Positions 44,082-52,774 of a stretch of 64,000 nt of DNA are shown piece after piece. Both the position numbers and the translations under genes were made by a program. Each line of letters begins with the position of its first letter. Positions within the stretch are counted from its first letter, which is position 1. Below the pieces are notes generated by a model. It had not been told where the DNA came from and made no database searches. It saw nothing but the letters and a program-made list of their open reading frames with translations. Location: positions 682,001 to 746,000 of the forward strand of contig NZ_CP039697.1 in NCBI RefSeq assembly GCF_005145025.1, written 5' to 3'. This DNA comes from Novosphingobium sp. EMRT-2 (GTDB lineage Bacteria; Pseudomonadota; Alphaproteobacteria; Sphingomonadales; Sphingomonadaceae).

Positions 44082-45836
44082 ATGAGTGATATTCTGATTG
44101 CGCGGGAGGAACTGGATTTCCTGTTGTGGGAGTGGCTCGGCCTCGACCGGGTGCTCGCCGAATCCGATGATGGCGGGATCGACCGGGAAAGCGCGGGTGC
44201 GATCCTCGACCTTTCGGCCAAGCTGGCCGCGAACGGCTTCCTTCCCCACTACAAGCTGTCCGACAACCGCGAACCGGAACTGACCGCTTCCGGCGTCAGG
44301 GCGCTGCCGGAAATCGGCGCGGCCTTGCGCGAATATGCCGAACTGGGCCTGTTTTCCGCCAGCTTACCGCCCGACCGGGGCGGGATGGGGCTGCCCGCCC
44401 TGCTCGCCAACGCATCCTTCGCGCAGTTTCTGGCCGCCAATGTCGCCACGGCCGCCTATCCCATGCTCACGACCGCCAATGCCCGCCTGCTGCTGGCGTT
44501 CGGCACCGAGGCGCAGATCGAGGCATTCGCCCTGCCGCAGATCGCGGGGCGGTGGTTCGGCACGATGTGTCTGTCCGAACCGCAGGCCGGTTCGAATTTG
44601 GCCGACGTCGCAACCCGGGCGGTGCCGGACGGGCAGGACGCGCTGGGCACGCGCTACAGGCTTTCCGGCAACAAGATGTGGATTTCGGGCGGGGATCACG
44701 ACCTCTCGGAAAACATCGTCCACCTGGTGCTGGCGCGGACGGTGGATGACTGTGGAGAACAGGCTGCGGGTACCAAGGGCCTGTCGCTGTTCGTGGTGCC
44801 GAAGATCCTGCCTTCGGGCGATCGCAACGATATTGCGGTGGCCGGGCTCAATCACAAGATGGGTTATCGCGGCACCACGAATTGCCTGCTGAACTTCGGC
44901 GAACGCGAGGGCGCGATCGGCTGGATCGTGGGCGCGCCCGGCCAGGGCCTGCCCCAGATGTTCAAGATGATGAACGAGGCGCGGATCGGCGTGGCGCTGG
45001 GTGCGGCGGCGCTGGGCTATCGCGGCTGGCGCCATGCGGTGCAGTATGCGGGCGAGCGCTTGCAGGGGCGCCCGCCGGGAACCGCGCCGGGCAAGTCGCT
45101 GCCCATCGTCGGCCACCCCGACGTGCGCGCGATGCTGCTGGCGGGCAAATGCTATGCCGAAGGTGCGCTGGCGCTGGTGCTGTACTGCGCCCGGCTGGTG
45201 GATGAAGAGTCGCACGATCCCGATGCGGCCGTGCTGCTGGGATTGCTGACGCCGATCGCCAAGACCTGGGCGTCGGAATATGGCCTGGCGGCCAACGACA
45301 TCGCCATCCAGGTGCATGGCGGATACGGCTATGCGCGCGATTTCGATGTCGAGCAGCTGTGGCGCGACAATCGGCTCAACCCGATCCACGAAGGCACGAC
45401 CGGCATTCAGGGGCTGGATCTGGCCGGCCGGAAACTAAAGGACGCCGCTGCCCTTGCGCTGTTGCGGGGGCGTATCGACCAGACCGTTGCCAAGGCAGCG
45501 CAGGAGCCGGAACTGGCCGGTCTGGGCCGTAGGCTGGCCAAAGCCTGGGACCGGCTCGGCATGGCGGCGGAGGTCTTGCGGGCATCGGAGCCAGACGTGC
45601 TGGCATCCAACGCTACCGCCTTGCTGCGGGCATTCGGGCACGGCGTGGCCGGCTGGCAATGGCTGGACCGCGCGCTGCTATGTGCTGGGGCAGGTGAGGA
45701 TGCCCCGTTCCGTGCAGGCAAGGTCTGGGCCTGCCAATACTTTTTCGAACGCGAGATGCCGAAAATCGAGGTGTGGATCGCGCCGCTGCTGGCCGGCAGC
45801 GCATTGCCCGCGGCGATACCGGCGGCTTGCCTGTAA
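44082..45836 (+). CDS. Acyl-CoA dehydrogenase with C-terminal extension (DmdC-like)
   Basis: 584 residues, the long class typified by 3-methylmercaptopropionyl-CoA dehydrogenase. MCLSEPQAGSNLADVATRA (flavin loop), LSGNKMWISGGDHDLSENIVHLVLART, LNHKMGYRGTTNCLLNFGE, IQVHGGYGYARDFDVEQLWRDNRLNPIHEGTTGIQGLDLAGRKL; here the HEGTTGIQ motif retains the normal catalytic Glu. The extra C-terminal domain is about 450-584. Head of an operon with an SDR and an APH-type kinase; substrate unknown, a branched or medium acyl-CoA being likely. Confidence 0.92.
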   Translation: MSDILIAREELDFLLWEWLGLDRVLAESDDGGIDRESAGAILDLSAKLAANGFLPHYKLSDNREPELTASGVRALPEIGAALREYAELGLFSASLPPDRGGMGLPALLANASFAQFLAANVATAAYPMLTTANARLLLAFGTEAQIEAFALPQIAGRWFGTMCLSEPQAGSNLADVATRAVPDGQDALGTRYRLSGNKMWISGGDHDLSENIVHLVLARTVDDCGEQAAGTKGLSLFVVPKILPSGDRNDIAVAGLNHKMGYRGTTNCLLNFGEREGAIGWIVGAPGQGLPQMFKMMNEARIGVALGAAALGYRGWRHAVQYAGERLQGRPPGTAPGKSLPIVGHPDVRAMLLAGKCYAEGALALVLYCARLVDEESHDPDAAVLLGLLTPIAKTWASEYGLAANDIAIQVHGGYGYARDFDVEQLWRDNRLNPIHEGTTGIQGLDLAGRKLKDAAALALLRGRIDQTVAKAAQEPELAGLGRRLAKAWDRLGMAAEVLRASEPDVLASNATALLRAFGHGVAGWQWLDRALLCAGAGEDAPFRAGKVWACQYFFEREMPKIEVWIAPLLAGSALPAAIPAACL

Positions 45837-45853
45837 TCATGGGAGAAACGGGA

Positions 45854-46759
45854 ATGTCGATCGATCTGTCCGGCCGCGTGGCCATCGTGACCGGGGCCGG
45901 CGGCGGGCTGGGGCGCGCGCACGCACTGTTGCTGGCCCGGCGCGGCGCAAAGGTGCTGGTCAACGATCTTGGCGGCGCGCGCGACGGCAGCGGCGGTAGC
46001 ACGACGATGGCCGAACAGGTCGTCGACGAGATTCGCGCGGCGGGTGGCGAGGCCATAGCGAACGGCGCGAGCGTGACGGACTATGCGCAGGTTGAGGCCA
46101 TGGTCGAACAGGCGGTGGCGGCCTGGGGGCGGGTCGATATTCTCGTCAACAACGCCGGCATCCTGCGTGACCGGACTTTCGCCAAGCAGGATCTCGCGGA
46201 TTTCCGCACCGTGATCGACGTGCATCTGATGGGCGCCGCCAACTGCACCAAGGCGGTGTGGGGCATCATGACAGCGCAGAATTTCGGCCGGATCATGATG
46301 ACCACGTCCTCGTCGGGCCTCTATGGCAACTTCGGCCAATCGCAGTACGGGGCGGCCAAGCTGGGCCTTGTCGGCATGATGAAGACCCTGGCGCAGGAGG
46401 GGCGCAAGTATGACATCCGCGTTAACGCGCTCGCTCCCACCGCTGCCACGCGGATGACCGCCGACATCATGAGCGAGGAGCAGTTAGCCGCGCTCGATCC
46501 GGCCGGGGTTTCGCCGGCCATGCTCGCGCTTGTCTGCGATGCCGCGCCGACGAGCGTGGTCCTGTGTGCCGGGGCGGGCCATTGCGAAGCGGCTCACATT
46601 ACGCTGACGCGCGGCATCCACGCCGGCACGGGCGACGATGCGCCGGAGCGCGTGCTGGCCGGGCTCGGCCAGATCCTTGATCGGGAGGGTGAGATGGTTC
46701 CGGAAACGGGACTGGAGCAATCGCGCTATGAACTTTCGCGCGTGCTGGCCGATGCCTGA
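45854..46759 (+). CDS. SDR of the MFE-2 (3R-hydroxyacyl-CoA dehydrogenase) type
   Basis: 301 residues from ATG 45854 (GGGAG eight bases upstream; ATG 45839 possible). RVAIVTGAGGGLGRAHALLLARRGAKVLVNDLGGARDGSGGS is the hallmark of the N-terminal dehydrogenase of peroxisomal multifunctional enzyme 2; NNAGILRDRTF and TTSSSGLYGNFGQSQYGAAKLGL complete the catalytic set. Extended C-terminus as in these proteins. Converts a 3-hydroxyacyl-CoA to the ketoacyl-CoA. Overlaps the kinase gene by eight bases. Confidence 0.9.
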   Translation: MSIDLSGRVAIVTGAGGGLGRAHALLLARRGAKVLVNDLGGARDGSGGSTTMAEQVVDEIRAAGGEAIANGASVTDYAQVEAMVEQAVAAWGRVDILVNNAGILRDRTFAKQDLADFRTVIDVHLMGAANCTKAVWGIMTAQNFGRIMMTTSSSGLYGNFGQSQYGAAKLGLVGMMKTLAQEGRKYDIRVNALAPTAATRMTADIMSEEQLAALDPAGVSPAMLALVCDAAPTSVVLCAGAGHCEAAHITLTRGIHAGTGDDAPERVLAGLGQILDREGEMVPETGLEQSRYELSRVLADA

Positions 46760-47789
46760 CCAACTGGCGCCAGTTCGCCCGAATCATCGATTTGACGAAG
46801 CCGCGCTGGCGCGGTGGATGGACGACCACGTTCCCGATTTCCGCGGGCCACTTTCGGTGAGCCAGTTCGATGGCGGCCAGTCCAACCCCACCTATCGCCT
46901 GCGCACGGCGGGCCGCGACTATGTGCTGCGGCGCAAGCCCCCCGGCGTGCTGGTCAAGGGCGCGCACGCGGTGGACCGGGAATTCCGGGTCATCTCGGCG
47001 CTTCACGCCACCGGCTTTCCGGTGCCCGCGCCGTTCGGCCTGTGCCTCGATGACGCGGTTATCGGCACCTCGTTCTATGTGATGGAGATGGTGGAAGGCC
47101 GCAGTTTCCGCGACACCGCCTTTCCGGAAGTGCCGCGCGACGAGCGGGCGGCCATGTTCGAAGCGATGAACGCCACGATCGCCCGGCTCCACGCGATCGA
47201 TCCGGTGGCGGCGGGGCTCGGGGATTTCGGGCGGCAGGGCAATTACTTCGAACGGCAGGTGGGGCGCTGGTCGCGGCAATATCTGGAAGATCCCGAAGCC
47301 GGGCGCCTTGCGGCGATGGATGCGTTGATCGAATGGCTGCCTGCGAACATTCCCGCCGGCGATGACTGCACCATCGTTCACGGCGATTTCCGCTGCGACA
47401 ACATGCTGTTCCACCCGCGCGAGCCGCGCGTGATCGCGGTGCTGGACTGGGAGCTTTCGACCCTGGGGCATCCGCTGGCGGACTTTGCCTATCATCTGAT
47501 GATCTACCGGATGCCGCCGGGATTTTCGACGGGGCTGGCCGGGCTGGACCTTCCGGCGCTCGGCATCCCCGACGAGGAACGCTATGTCGAGGCCTATTGC
47601 CGCCGCACCGGGCGGGACGGCATCGATCGGCTGGATTTCTACCTGGCCTTCAGCCTGTTCCGGCTGGCGGCGATCATCCACGGCATCAAGGGACGTCTCC
47701 TTCGCGGCACCGCATCGTCATCGCAGGCGGAGCTGGCGGTCGAGCAGCTCGACCGGATCGCCGCGCTGGCGCTCGCGCAAACCCGCTGA
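46752..47789 (+). CDS. APH-family phosphotransferase, ACAD10/LvaA-like
   Basis: 345 residues. Kinase-like fold: QFDGGQSNPTYRLRTAGRDYVLRRKPPGVLVKGAHAVDREFRVISAL (nucleotide site), VHGDFRCDNMLFH (catalytic loop) and VLDWELSTLGHPLADFAYHL (metal Asp). This close variant phosphorylates 4-hydroxyacyl-CoA in ACAD10/11 and the Lva levulinate route, after which a dehydrogenase-fold protein removes phosphate. The ACAD10/11-like gene at 8661 and the neighbouring SDR and dehydrogenase make a hydroxyacyl-CoA salvage role plausible, not aminoglycoside resistance. Confidence 0.9.
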   Translation: MPDQLAPVRPNHRFDEAALARWMDDHVPDFRGPLSVSQFDGGQSNPTYRLRTAGRDYVLRRKPPGVLVKGAHAVDREFRVISALHATGFPVPAPFGLCLDDAVIGTSFYVMEMVEGRSFRDTAFPEVPRDERAAMFEAMNATIARLHAIDPVAAGLGDFGRQGNYFERQVGRWSRQYLEDPEAGRLAAMDALIEWLPANIPAGDDCTIVHGDFRCDNMLFHPREPRVIAVLDWELSTLGHPLADFAYHLMIYRMPPGFSTGLAGLDLPALGIPDEERYVEAYCRRTGRDGIDRLDFYLAFSLFRLAAIIHGIKGRLLRGTASSSQAELAVEQLDRIAALALAQTR

Positions 47790-47843
47790 CGGGTCCGCGC
47801 ATGTTCGGCGCGTCGATGCGCCATTCGTTCTAGGAGCAGAAGT

Positions 47844-48200
47844 ATGGCGGATATCAAGCGTTTCGCTGTCAATCCCCGCATGAGTGGCGCCGTCGTGCAC
47901 GGCGGGGTCGCTTATCTGTCGGGGCAGGTGGCGATCGATCATCGTGGTGGCGCCGTGGTGGACCAGGTGGCCGAAGTGCTGCGCCGGATCGACGACCTGC
48001 TCGTCGAAACCGGCAGCGACCGGTCCCGACTGCTGACAGCGACGATTCTGCTGGCCGATCTGGCGACGCTGCCCGAACTCAACGCGGCGTGGGACCGGTG
48101 GATCGTGCCCGGCTGCGTGCCCACGCGCACAACCCTGCAGGCCATCCTGGCCTCGCCTGCCTACGCGCTGGAGATCGTCGTGATCGCAGCGGTGGATTAG
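47844..48200 (+). CDS. RidA-family protein (YjgF/YER057c/UK114)
   Basis: 118 residues. MSGAVVHGGVAYLSGQVA, QVAEVLRRIDDLLVETGSDRSRLLTATILLADLATLPELNAAWDRWI, and the conserved C-terminal arginine region PTRTTLQAILASPAYALEIVVIAAV. RidA-type trimers deaminate reactive enamines or imines, for example those made by PLP enzymes. The convergent aminotransferase at 48249 gives it a logical partner. 54 bases after the kinase gene with its own AGGAG. Confidence 0.9.
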   Translation: MADIKRFAVNPRMSGAVVHGGVAYLSGQVAIDHRGGAVVDQVAEVLRRIDDLLVETGSDRSRLLTATILLADLATLPELNAAWDRWIVPGCVPTRTTLQAILASPAYALEIVVIAAVD

Positions 48201-48248
48201 CGTCCGCTATTCTCCCCTCAACCTGCGAAGGGAGGGAAGGAGGCGTGG

Positions 48249-49472
48249 TCACGCCATTTCGGCCACCATTTCATGCGCCAGCAGGCCGAGCCGGCGCACG
48301 CCTTCGCGCGCGGGTTCGGCACCGATCATCGAGAAGCTGAGGCGCAGGCTGTTGGTGCGGCCCGGCAGCTTCTCCGCGCCGGCCGGGAAGAATGCCGCGC
48401 CGCCGATGATCGACACCGAATGCTCGGCCAGCGCGCGCTGCGCAAATAGCGTGGCGTCCATGTGTTCCGGCAGTTCGACCCAGATGTACAGCCCGCCTTC
48501 GGGGCGCGTCCACGTGACGCCCGCCGGCATTGCCTCCTCCAGCGCGGCGAGCATGGAATCGCGCCTTTCGCGATAGGCGGCGCAGCCCGCCGCGACGGCA
48601 TTGTCGAGATGGGTTTGCACGACATCGAGCAGCAGCATCTGGTTGAGCGCGCTGGTGGCAAGATCGGCCGCCTGCTTGATCAGCACCAGCTTGCGGATCA
48701 CTGCCGCCGGGCCGGCGATCCAGCCGATCCGCAGCGAGGGCGCAATCGTCTTGGAGAACGTGCCGGTGTGCAGGACCGGCACCGGTTCGATATCGCCATA
48801 CCGCTCGACCGCCAGCGACAGCAGGGATGGCACGGCCTGCCCGTCGTACCGCAGCGCCTCGTAGCAGCCATCCTCGACCACCGCCATGCCGGTGTCTTCG
48901 GCCAGGTCGAGCAGCTTTTCCCGTTCCGCGCGGGTCATCGTGGTGCCGGTCGGGTTGCGGAAATCCGGCCCGACGTAGCAGAACTTGGCGCCCGCAAGGC
49001 GGGCCGCGTCCCATTCCGCTGCGTCCACGGGCAAGCCGACATAGCGTGGCTCATAGGCGTCGAAGGCCCGCAGCGCGCCGATGAAGCTGGGGATTTCGAC
49101 CATGGCCGTGTCGCCGGGCGACAGCAACAGGCGGGCGATGAAATCCAGGGCCTGCTGCGATCCGTTGGTGATCATCACGTTGTCCACGGTGCATGGCGTG
49201 CCCTGGGCCGTCATGTGCGCGGCGATCCACGAGCGCAGCGGTCCGTGGCCCTCGCTCGGCGCGTATTGCAGCGCCGTGCGCGCCCGCACCGGATCCGCCC
49301 AGATCGCCTGCGACGCGGCTGCCAGTGCGTCGTAGGGAAAAATCGCCGGATCGGGCAGGCCGCCCCCCAGATGAATGATCTGCTTGGCATCCAGCAGTTT
49401 TATGCGCTCGCGGATGTCCGAGGCGACCACCTGCTGCATCCGGGTGGCGTAAAGCGTGGTCCAGTCGGTCAT
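48249..49472 (-). CDS. PLP-dependent aminotransferase, class I/II (LysN-like)
   Basis: 407 residues of fold type I, similar to 2-aminoadipate aminotransferases and the catalytic part of MocR proteins, with no DNA-binding domain. ALQYAPSEGHGPLRSWIAAHM, ITNGSQQALDFIARLLLSPGDTAMVEIPSF, YVGPDFRNPTGTTM, and the PLP lysine in HTGTFSKTIAPSLRIGWIAGP. Transfers an amino group between an amino acid and a 2-oxo acid. Convergent with the RidA gene; promoter in the AT-rich stretch 49570-49600. Confidence 0.92.
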   Translation of the reverse strand: MTDWTTLYATRMQQVVASDIRERIKLLDAKQIIHLGGGLPDPAIFPYDALAAASQAIWADPVRARTALQYAPSEGHGPLRSWIAAHMTAQGTPCTVDNVMITNGSQQALDFIARLLLSPGDTAMVEIPSFIGALRAFDAYEPRYVGLPVDAAEWDAARLAGAKFCYVGPDFRNPTGTTMTRAEREKLLDLAEDTGMAVVEDGCYEALRYDGQAVPSLLSLAVERYGDIEPVPVLHTGTFSKTIAPSLRIGWIAGPAAVIRKLVLIKQAADLATSALNQMLLLDVVQTHLDNAVAAGCAAYRERRDSMLAALEEAMPAGVTWTRPEGGLYIWVELPEHMDATLFAQRALAEHSVSIIGGAAFFPAGAEKLPGRTNSLRLSFSMIGAEPAREGVRRLGLLAHEMVAEMA

Positions 49473-49569
49473 GGTTTTCCCTTTGCGGTGCCGTTGCGGA
49501 GGCGCGTCATAGGCGACGATCTAATCGCCGCCCCGCGTGCGCAGGAATCGTGTCCGCCCGCGACGACTT

Positions 49570-49606
49570 CTCCATTATTATAATGATTGTATTTATAAGA
49601 GATGAG
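49570..49606 (-). promoter_or_regulatory. AT-rich promoter region upstream of the aminotransferase
   Basis: In a GC-rich neighbourhood this stretch is nearly all A/T. Read on the minus strand it contains TTATAAATACAATCATTATA with a TATAAT box; on the plus strand ATTATAATGATTG matches 11 of 13 bases of the right part of the element at 18683. A -35 is not clear. It lies about 100 bases before the aminotransferase start, in the 147-base gap after the P450 gene. Confidence 0.35.
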
Positions 49607-49619
49607 ACCTTGTCGAGTC

Positions 49620-50879
49620 CTATCTCGTCAGGCGCACCGGCATGTGCTTGATCCCGCCAACGAAATTGGAACGCAGCCGGTCGACCGGGCCGGTCAGGTG
49701 CAGGTCAGGAAAGCGGGCCAGCAATTCTCCCAGCACGGCGGCCAGTTCGATCCGGGCCAGATCGTTGCCCAGGCAACTGTGCCTGCCGAATCCGAATGTG
49801 AGATGCCGGTTGGGCTTGCGCACAAGATCGAGCGTGAACGGGTGTTCGAAAACTTCTTCGTCCCGGTTGGCCGATGGGTAGAACAGCACCACCTTTTCGC
49901 CGGCCCGCACGGTCTGGTTCGCGATCTCCACATCGCGCGTCGCGGTTCGCGCCATATAGACGATGGGCGTGACCCACCGCAGCAATTCCTCCACCGCATG
50001 CGGCATCATCGATGGGTCTGCGGTCAAGGCGGCACGGGCGTGCGGATGTTCGATCAGCGCCAGCATTGCCCCACTGGTGGCATTGCGCGTGGTTTCGTTG
50101 CCTGCGATCGCCAGCAGGAAGCAAAAACCCAGGATTTCGCGATCGCTCAGTGGGGTTCCATCGATCCGCGCTTCCACCAGCAAGCTGACCAGATCCTCGC
50201 GCGGGGCGGCGCGACGTTGCGCGATAAACCGCGCGAAATAGCCGAACATGGCCTGCTGTGCAGCGACGATCGCTTCGCGCGGAAGGTCTACGCTGCCATA
50301 TTCGGGGTCTTCGGCGCCGATGACCGCGTTGCTCCAGACGTACATCTGGTCGCGATCGTCGGTGGGCACCCCGAGCAGTTCCAGGATCACGTCCAGCGGC
50401 AGCCGCATGGCTATGGCGTCGACGAAATCGATTTCGTCGCTGGTTCCCGCCGCCACCGCCGCGATCCGTGCGGCGGCAACGTCATCGGCGATTTCCCGGC
50501 AACGTGCCACGATATGCTCCTCCAGCGCGCGCATCACGCTGGGCTTGAAGCGTTCGCGCAGGATCATGCGGTTCTTGTGATGCTCGGGCGGGTCCATTGT
50601 CAGCATCAGCGGGACGCGCGGCGCGCTCGCCTCCACCATCTGATCCTTGCGCAGGATGGTGACGCCCGGCCCGCTGATGAAGCTTTCGCTGTCCTTTCCG
50701 ATGGCGGTGATGTCGGCATAGCGGGTGAGCGCCCAGAAGGGTTCGCGCTCGCCGTCGTCGTGCCAGGCGATCGGCTGTTCCCGCCGCATCCGGGTCCAGA
50801 CATCGTGCGGATAGCCCTGCGCGGAGAAGCGGTCGGGGTCAAAACAGGCAGGGTCGGCCAGCGGGCGCGAGGTCATCAT
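49620..50879 (-). CDS. Cytochrome P450, CYP125/CYP124/CYP142-like
   Basis: About 419 residues; the start MMTSRPLADP follows GGAG, while an earlier ATG would lie inside the operator. Soluble bacterial P450: I-helix LLAIAGNETTRNATSG, ExxR in VEELLRW, heme loop FGFGRHSCLGNDLARIE. The segments VLFYPSANRDEEVFEHPF and LRSNFVGGIKHMPV are shared with the CYP125/124/142 group that hydroxylates the terminal carbon of sterol or isoprenoid side chains. Needs ferredoxin partners not present here. Divergent from the TetR gene over a 20-base palindrome. Confidence 0.92.
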   Translation of the reverse strand: MMTSRPLADPACFDPDRFSAQGYPHDVWTRMRREQPIAWHDDGEREPFWALTRYADITAIGKDSESFISGPGVTILRKDQMVEASAPRVPLMLTMDPPEHHKNRMILRERFKPSVMRALEEHIVARCREIADDVAAARIAAVAAGTSDEIDFVDAIAMRLPLDVILELLGVPTDDRDQMYVWSNAVIGAEDPEYGSVDLPREAIVAAQQAMFGYFARFIAQRRAAPREDLVSLLVEARIDGTPLSDREILGFCFLLAIAGNETTRNATSGAMLALIEHPHARAALTADPSMMPHAVEELLRWVTPIVYMARTATRDVEIANQTVRAGEKVVLFYPSANRDEEVFEHPFTLDLVRKPNRHLTFGFGRHSCLGNDLARIELAAVLGELLARFPDLHLTGPVDRLRSNFVGGIKHMPVRLTR

Positions 50880-50894
50880 CCGTCTCCGATTCAT

Positions 50895-50914
50895 TAGTGA
50901 ACGATCGTTCACTA
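50895..50914. promoter_or_regulatory. Perfect 20-base palindrome in the P450/TetR divergent gap
   Basis: TAGTGAACGATCGTTCACTA is a perfect inverted repeat. It lies 16 bases before the P450 start and 33 before the TetR start, the classical position for a TetR-family operator controlling both genes. Confidence 0.85.
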
Positions 50915-50947
50915 GCATTCGTGCGGCATCCGCGCTAGGGGGGAGGC

Positions 50948-51526
50948 ATGGAAAACGGCATTGCCCCACCCGCTCGCGCGGCACGGCGAACGCGCATGGC
51001 GCCGGCGGAGCGCCGTGGCGTGATCCTTGCGGCCGCGTCGGAAATGTTTCGGCGCCATGGGTTCGCCGGGGCCAGTGTCGATGCGATCGCGGCGGCCTCC
51101 GGCGTCAGCGGACCGGCCATCTATCGCTATTTCAGCGGCAAGACCGAACTGCTGCTGGCGTTGCTGGAAACGGCGGTCACTCAGGCCGTGGCCTCGCTGG
51201 AGGCATCGCCCGGCGCTGGCGTGGAGGCGATGGCCGGCGTGCTGGCGCGTCACGCCATCGAAGAAGGCGCAATTGTCAGCCTGCTGCAAGGGACCGTGGC
51301 CGATATGTCGGCCGCAGACCTGGCGCGGCTGGAGCGCCTGCGCGGTGATGCCGTGGCCTCTCTTGTGCGGGCGTTGCGGAACGGCCGGCCTGGGCTGACG
51401 GCCGCCCAGGGCGAAGCGCGCATCGTCGCGGCGCTGGCGGTCGTGGGGCAGGCGGAACGCTTCGTTGCGGCCGGCGGTGACAGGAACGACCTTCGTTCGA
51501 TCCTGATCGCCATCTTTTCCGTCTGA
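50948..51526 (+). CDS. TetR-family transcriptional regulator
   Basis: 192 residues. HTH at about 22-66: AERRGVILAAASEMFRRHGFAGASVDAIAAASGVSGPAIYRYFSGKTELLLALLE. The ligand domain is short and helical. Very probably a repressor of itself and the divergent P450 through the palindrome 50895-50914, released by a hydrophobic substrate or CoA intermediate. Confidence 0.93.
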   Translation: MENGIAPPARAARRTRMAPAERRGVILAAASEMFRRHGFAGASVDAIAAASGVSGPAIYRYFSGKTELLLALLETAVTQAVASLEASPGAGVEAMAGVLARHAIEEGAIVSLLQGTVADMSAADLARLERLRGDAVASLVRALRNGRPGLTAAQGEARIVAALAVVGQAERFVAAGGDRNDLRSILIAIFSV

Positions 51527-51631
51527 AGCCCGCGCCGTACGCGGTATCGGTCCTGCCGTTGCCAAAATGCTGCGCAGAATCGCCATCGCTATTGTGTTGA
51601 CGAATCAACTATTGTGCGTCTAGCTCGATGG

Positions 51632-52114
51632 ATGACGAACCTGCATCCCTTCCTGCCGCGCCTCGAACATGCCTTCACGATCTCCATCACATTGTCGCGG
51701 CCGAGCTGGGTCACGCCCGCCGCGAGGGGGGATTCGCGCGCGGCAATCTACGCCAAGGACGGTGTGGTCGAAGGGCCGCGCCTCAACGGGCGCGTGGTGC
51801 CGATGTCGGGTGGGGACTTTCCGCTGACGCGCCCGAACGGGGTGATCGACTTCGACGCGCGATACCTGCTGGAAGCGGATGACGGCGCGATCATCTATCT
51901 TGAAAACCGCGGTTTCCGCTGGGCGCGCAGTGACGAGATCGCCGACCGGATGCGCCGCAACGAGCCGGTGGGCTTCGACGACTACTACATGCGGGTCACG
52001 CCCCGGTTCGATGCGCCCGAAGGGCCGCACGCGTGGCTGTCGCAGCATGTTTTCGTGGGCGTGGCGGAAAAGATCCCCGGGGCCAACCGCATCCACTACT
52101 TCGTTGTGCTGTGA
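51632..52114 (+). CDS. DUF3237 family protein
   Basis: 160 residues from ATG 51632 (GTG 51614 is possible; no strong ribosome site). DUF3237 beta-barrel pattern: LEHAFTISITL, GPRLNGRVVPMSGGDFPLTRPNGVIDFDARYLLEADDGAIIYLENRGFRW, YYMRVTPRFDAPEGPHAWLSQHVFVG. The fold is a small beta-barrel of unknown biochemical role, common next to aromatic and terpenoid catabolic genes. A paralogue follows directly. Confidence 0.85.
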   Translation: MTNLHPFLPRLEHAFTISITLSRPSWVTPAARGDSRAAIYAKDGVVEGPRLNGRVVPMSGGDFPLTRPNGVIDFDARYLLEADDGAIIYLENRGFRWARSDEIADRMRRNEPVGFDDYYMRVTPRFDAPEGPHAWLSQHVFVGVAEKIPGANRIHYFVVL

Positions 52115-52190
52115 CCTGCCGCGATCGCCTCCCGGGTGGTGGCGCCTTTGATTGCAACCCGTTGTTGCCTTTCAGTTCCGAGGAAAACCG

Positions 52191-52646
52191 ATGACCCCGT
52201 CCCCCGCCGACTGCCGCCTTGAGCATGTGTTCGACATCGAAGTCCTGTTCGGTGCCGACCGGGTGATTTTCGGTCCGCTCCCGGGCGGTGGCAACCAGGG
52301 CTATACCCCGGCGATCGGCGGTAGCATTTTCGGCCCGCGCCTCTCCGGTACGGTGGTGCCGCACAGCGGTGCCGACTACGCGACCGTACGCGCCGACGGC
52401 ACTATTGAGCTGAACGCGCACTATCTGCTTCAGGCCGATGACGGGACGTCGATTTACATCCAGAACAAGGGCTATCTCGTCCGTCCGCTACCGGGTGAGC
52501 CGCAGCCGTCGTACTTCCGGCTGACGCCCTATTTCCGCGTGCCCGAGGGGCCGCACGACTGGCTCTCGCGCACGGTCATCGTCGGCGGCGGGGAACGGCG
52601 AACCGATCCCGACCGCTCGCTGTTCCGCTACTACGCGCTGGTCTGA
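52191..52646 (+). CDS. DUF3237 family protein, second copy
   Basis: 151 residues; GAGG seven bases before ATG 52191. Matches the preceding protein motif by motif: LEHVFDIEVLFG, GPRLSGTVVPHSGADYATVRADGTIELNAHYLLQADDGTSIYIQNKGYL, YFRLTPYFRVPEGPHDWLSRTVIVG. The two genes are 76 bases apart and clearly arose by duplication. The shared TVVP, ADDG and PEGPHxWLS segments mark likely functional residues. No reaction can be assigned. Confidence 0.88.
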   Translation: MTPSPADCRLEHVFDIEVLFGADRVIFGPLPGGGNQGYTPAIGGSIFGPRLSGTVVPHSGADYATVRADGTIELNAHYLLQADDGTSIYIQNKGYLVRPLPGEPQPSYFRLTPYFRVPEGPHDWLSRTVIVGGGERRTDPDRSLFRYYALV

Positions 52647-52774
52647 GCGCGCGTCGCGCCACGGTTTGCATCCTCTCTTGCTTGACCACCGTCCGCAGCG
52701 CTCTTGCCTTGCCGGGTGACCGGCGTGCAGCATAAGCGGGAGATACAGGCGATGGATCAACGACAAGGGATGCC

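Noticed and set aside
46752..47789. Aminoglycoside resistance kinase
   Set aside because: The APH fold is present, but the sequence is of the ACAD10/LvaA type and the operon is acyl-CoA metabolism.
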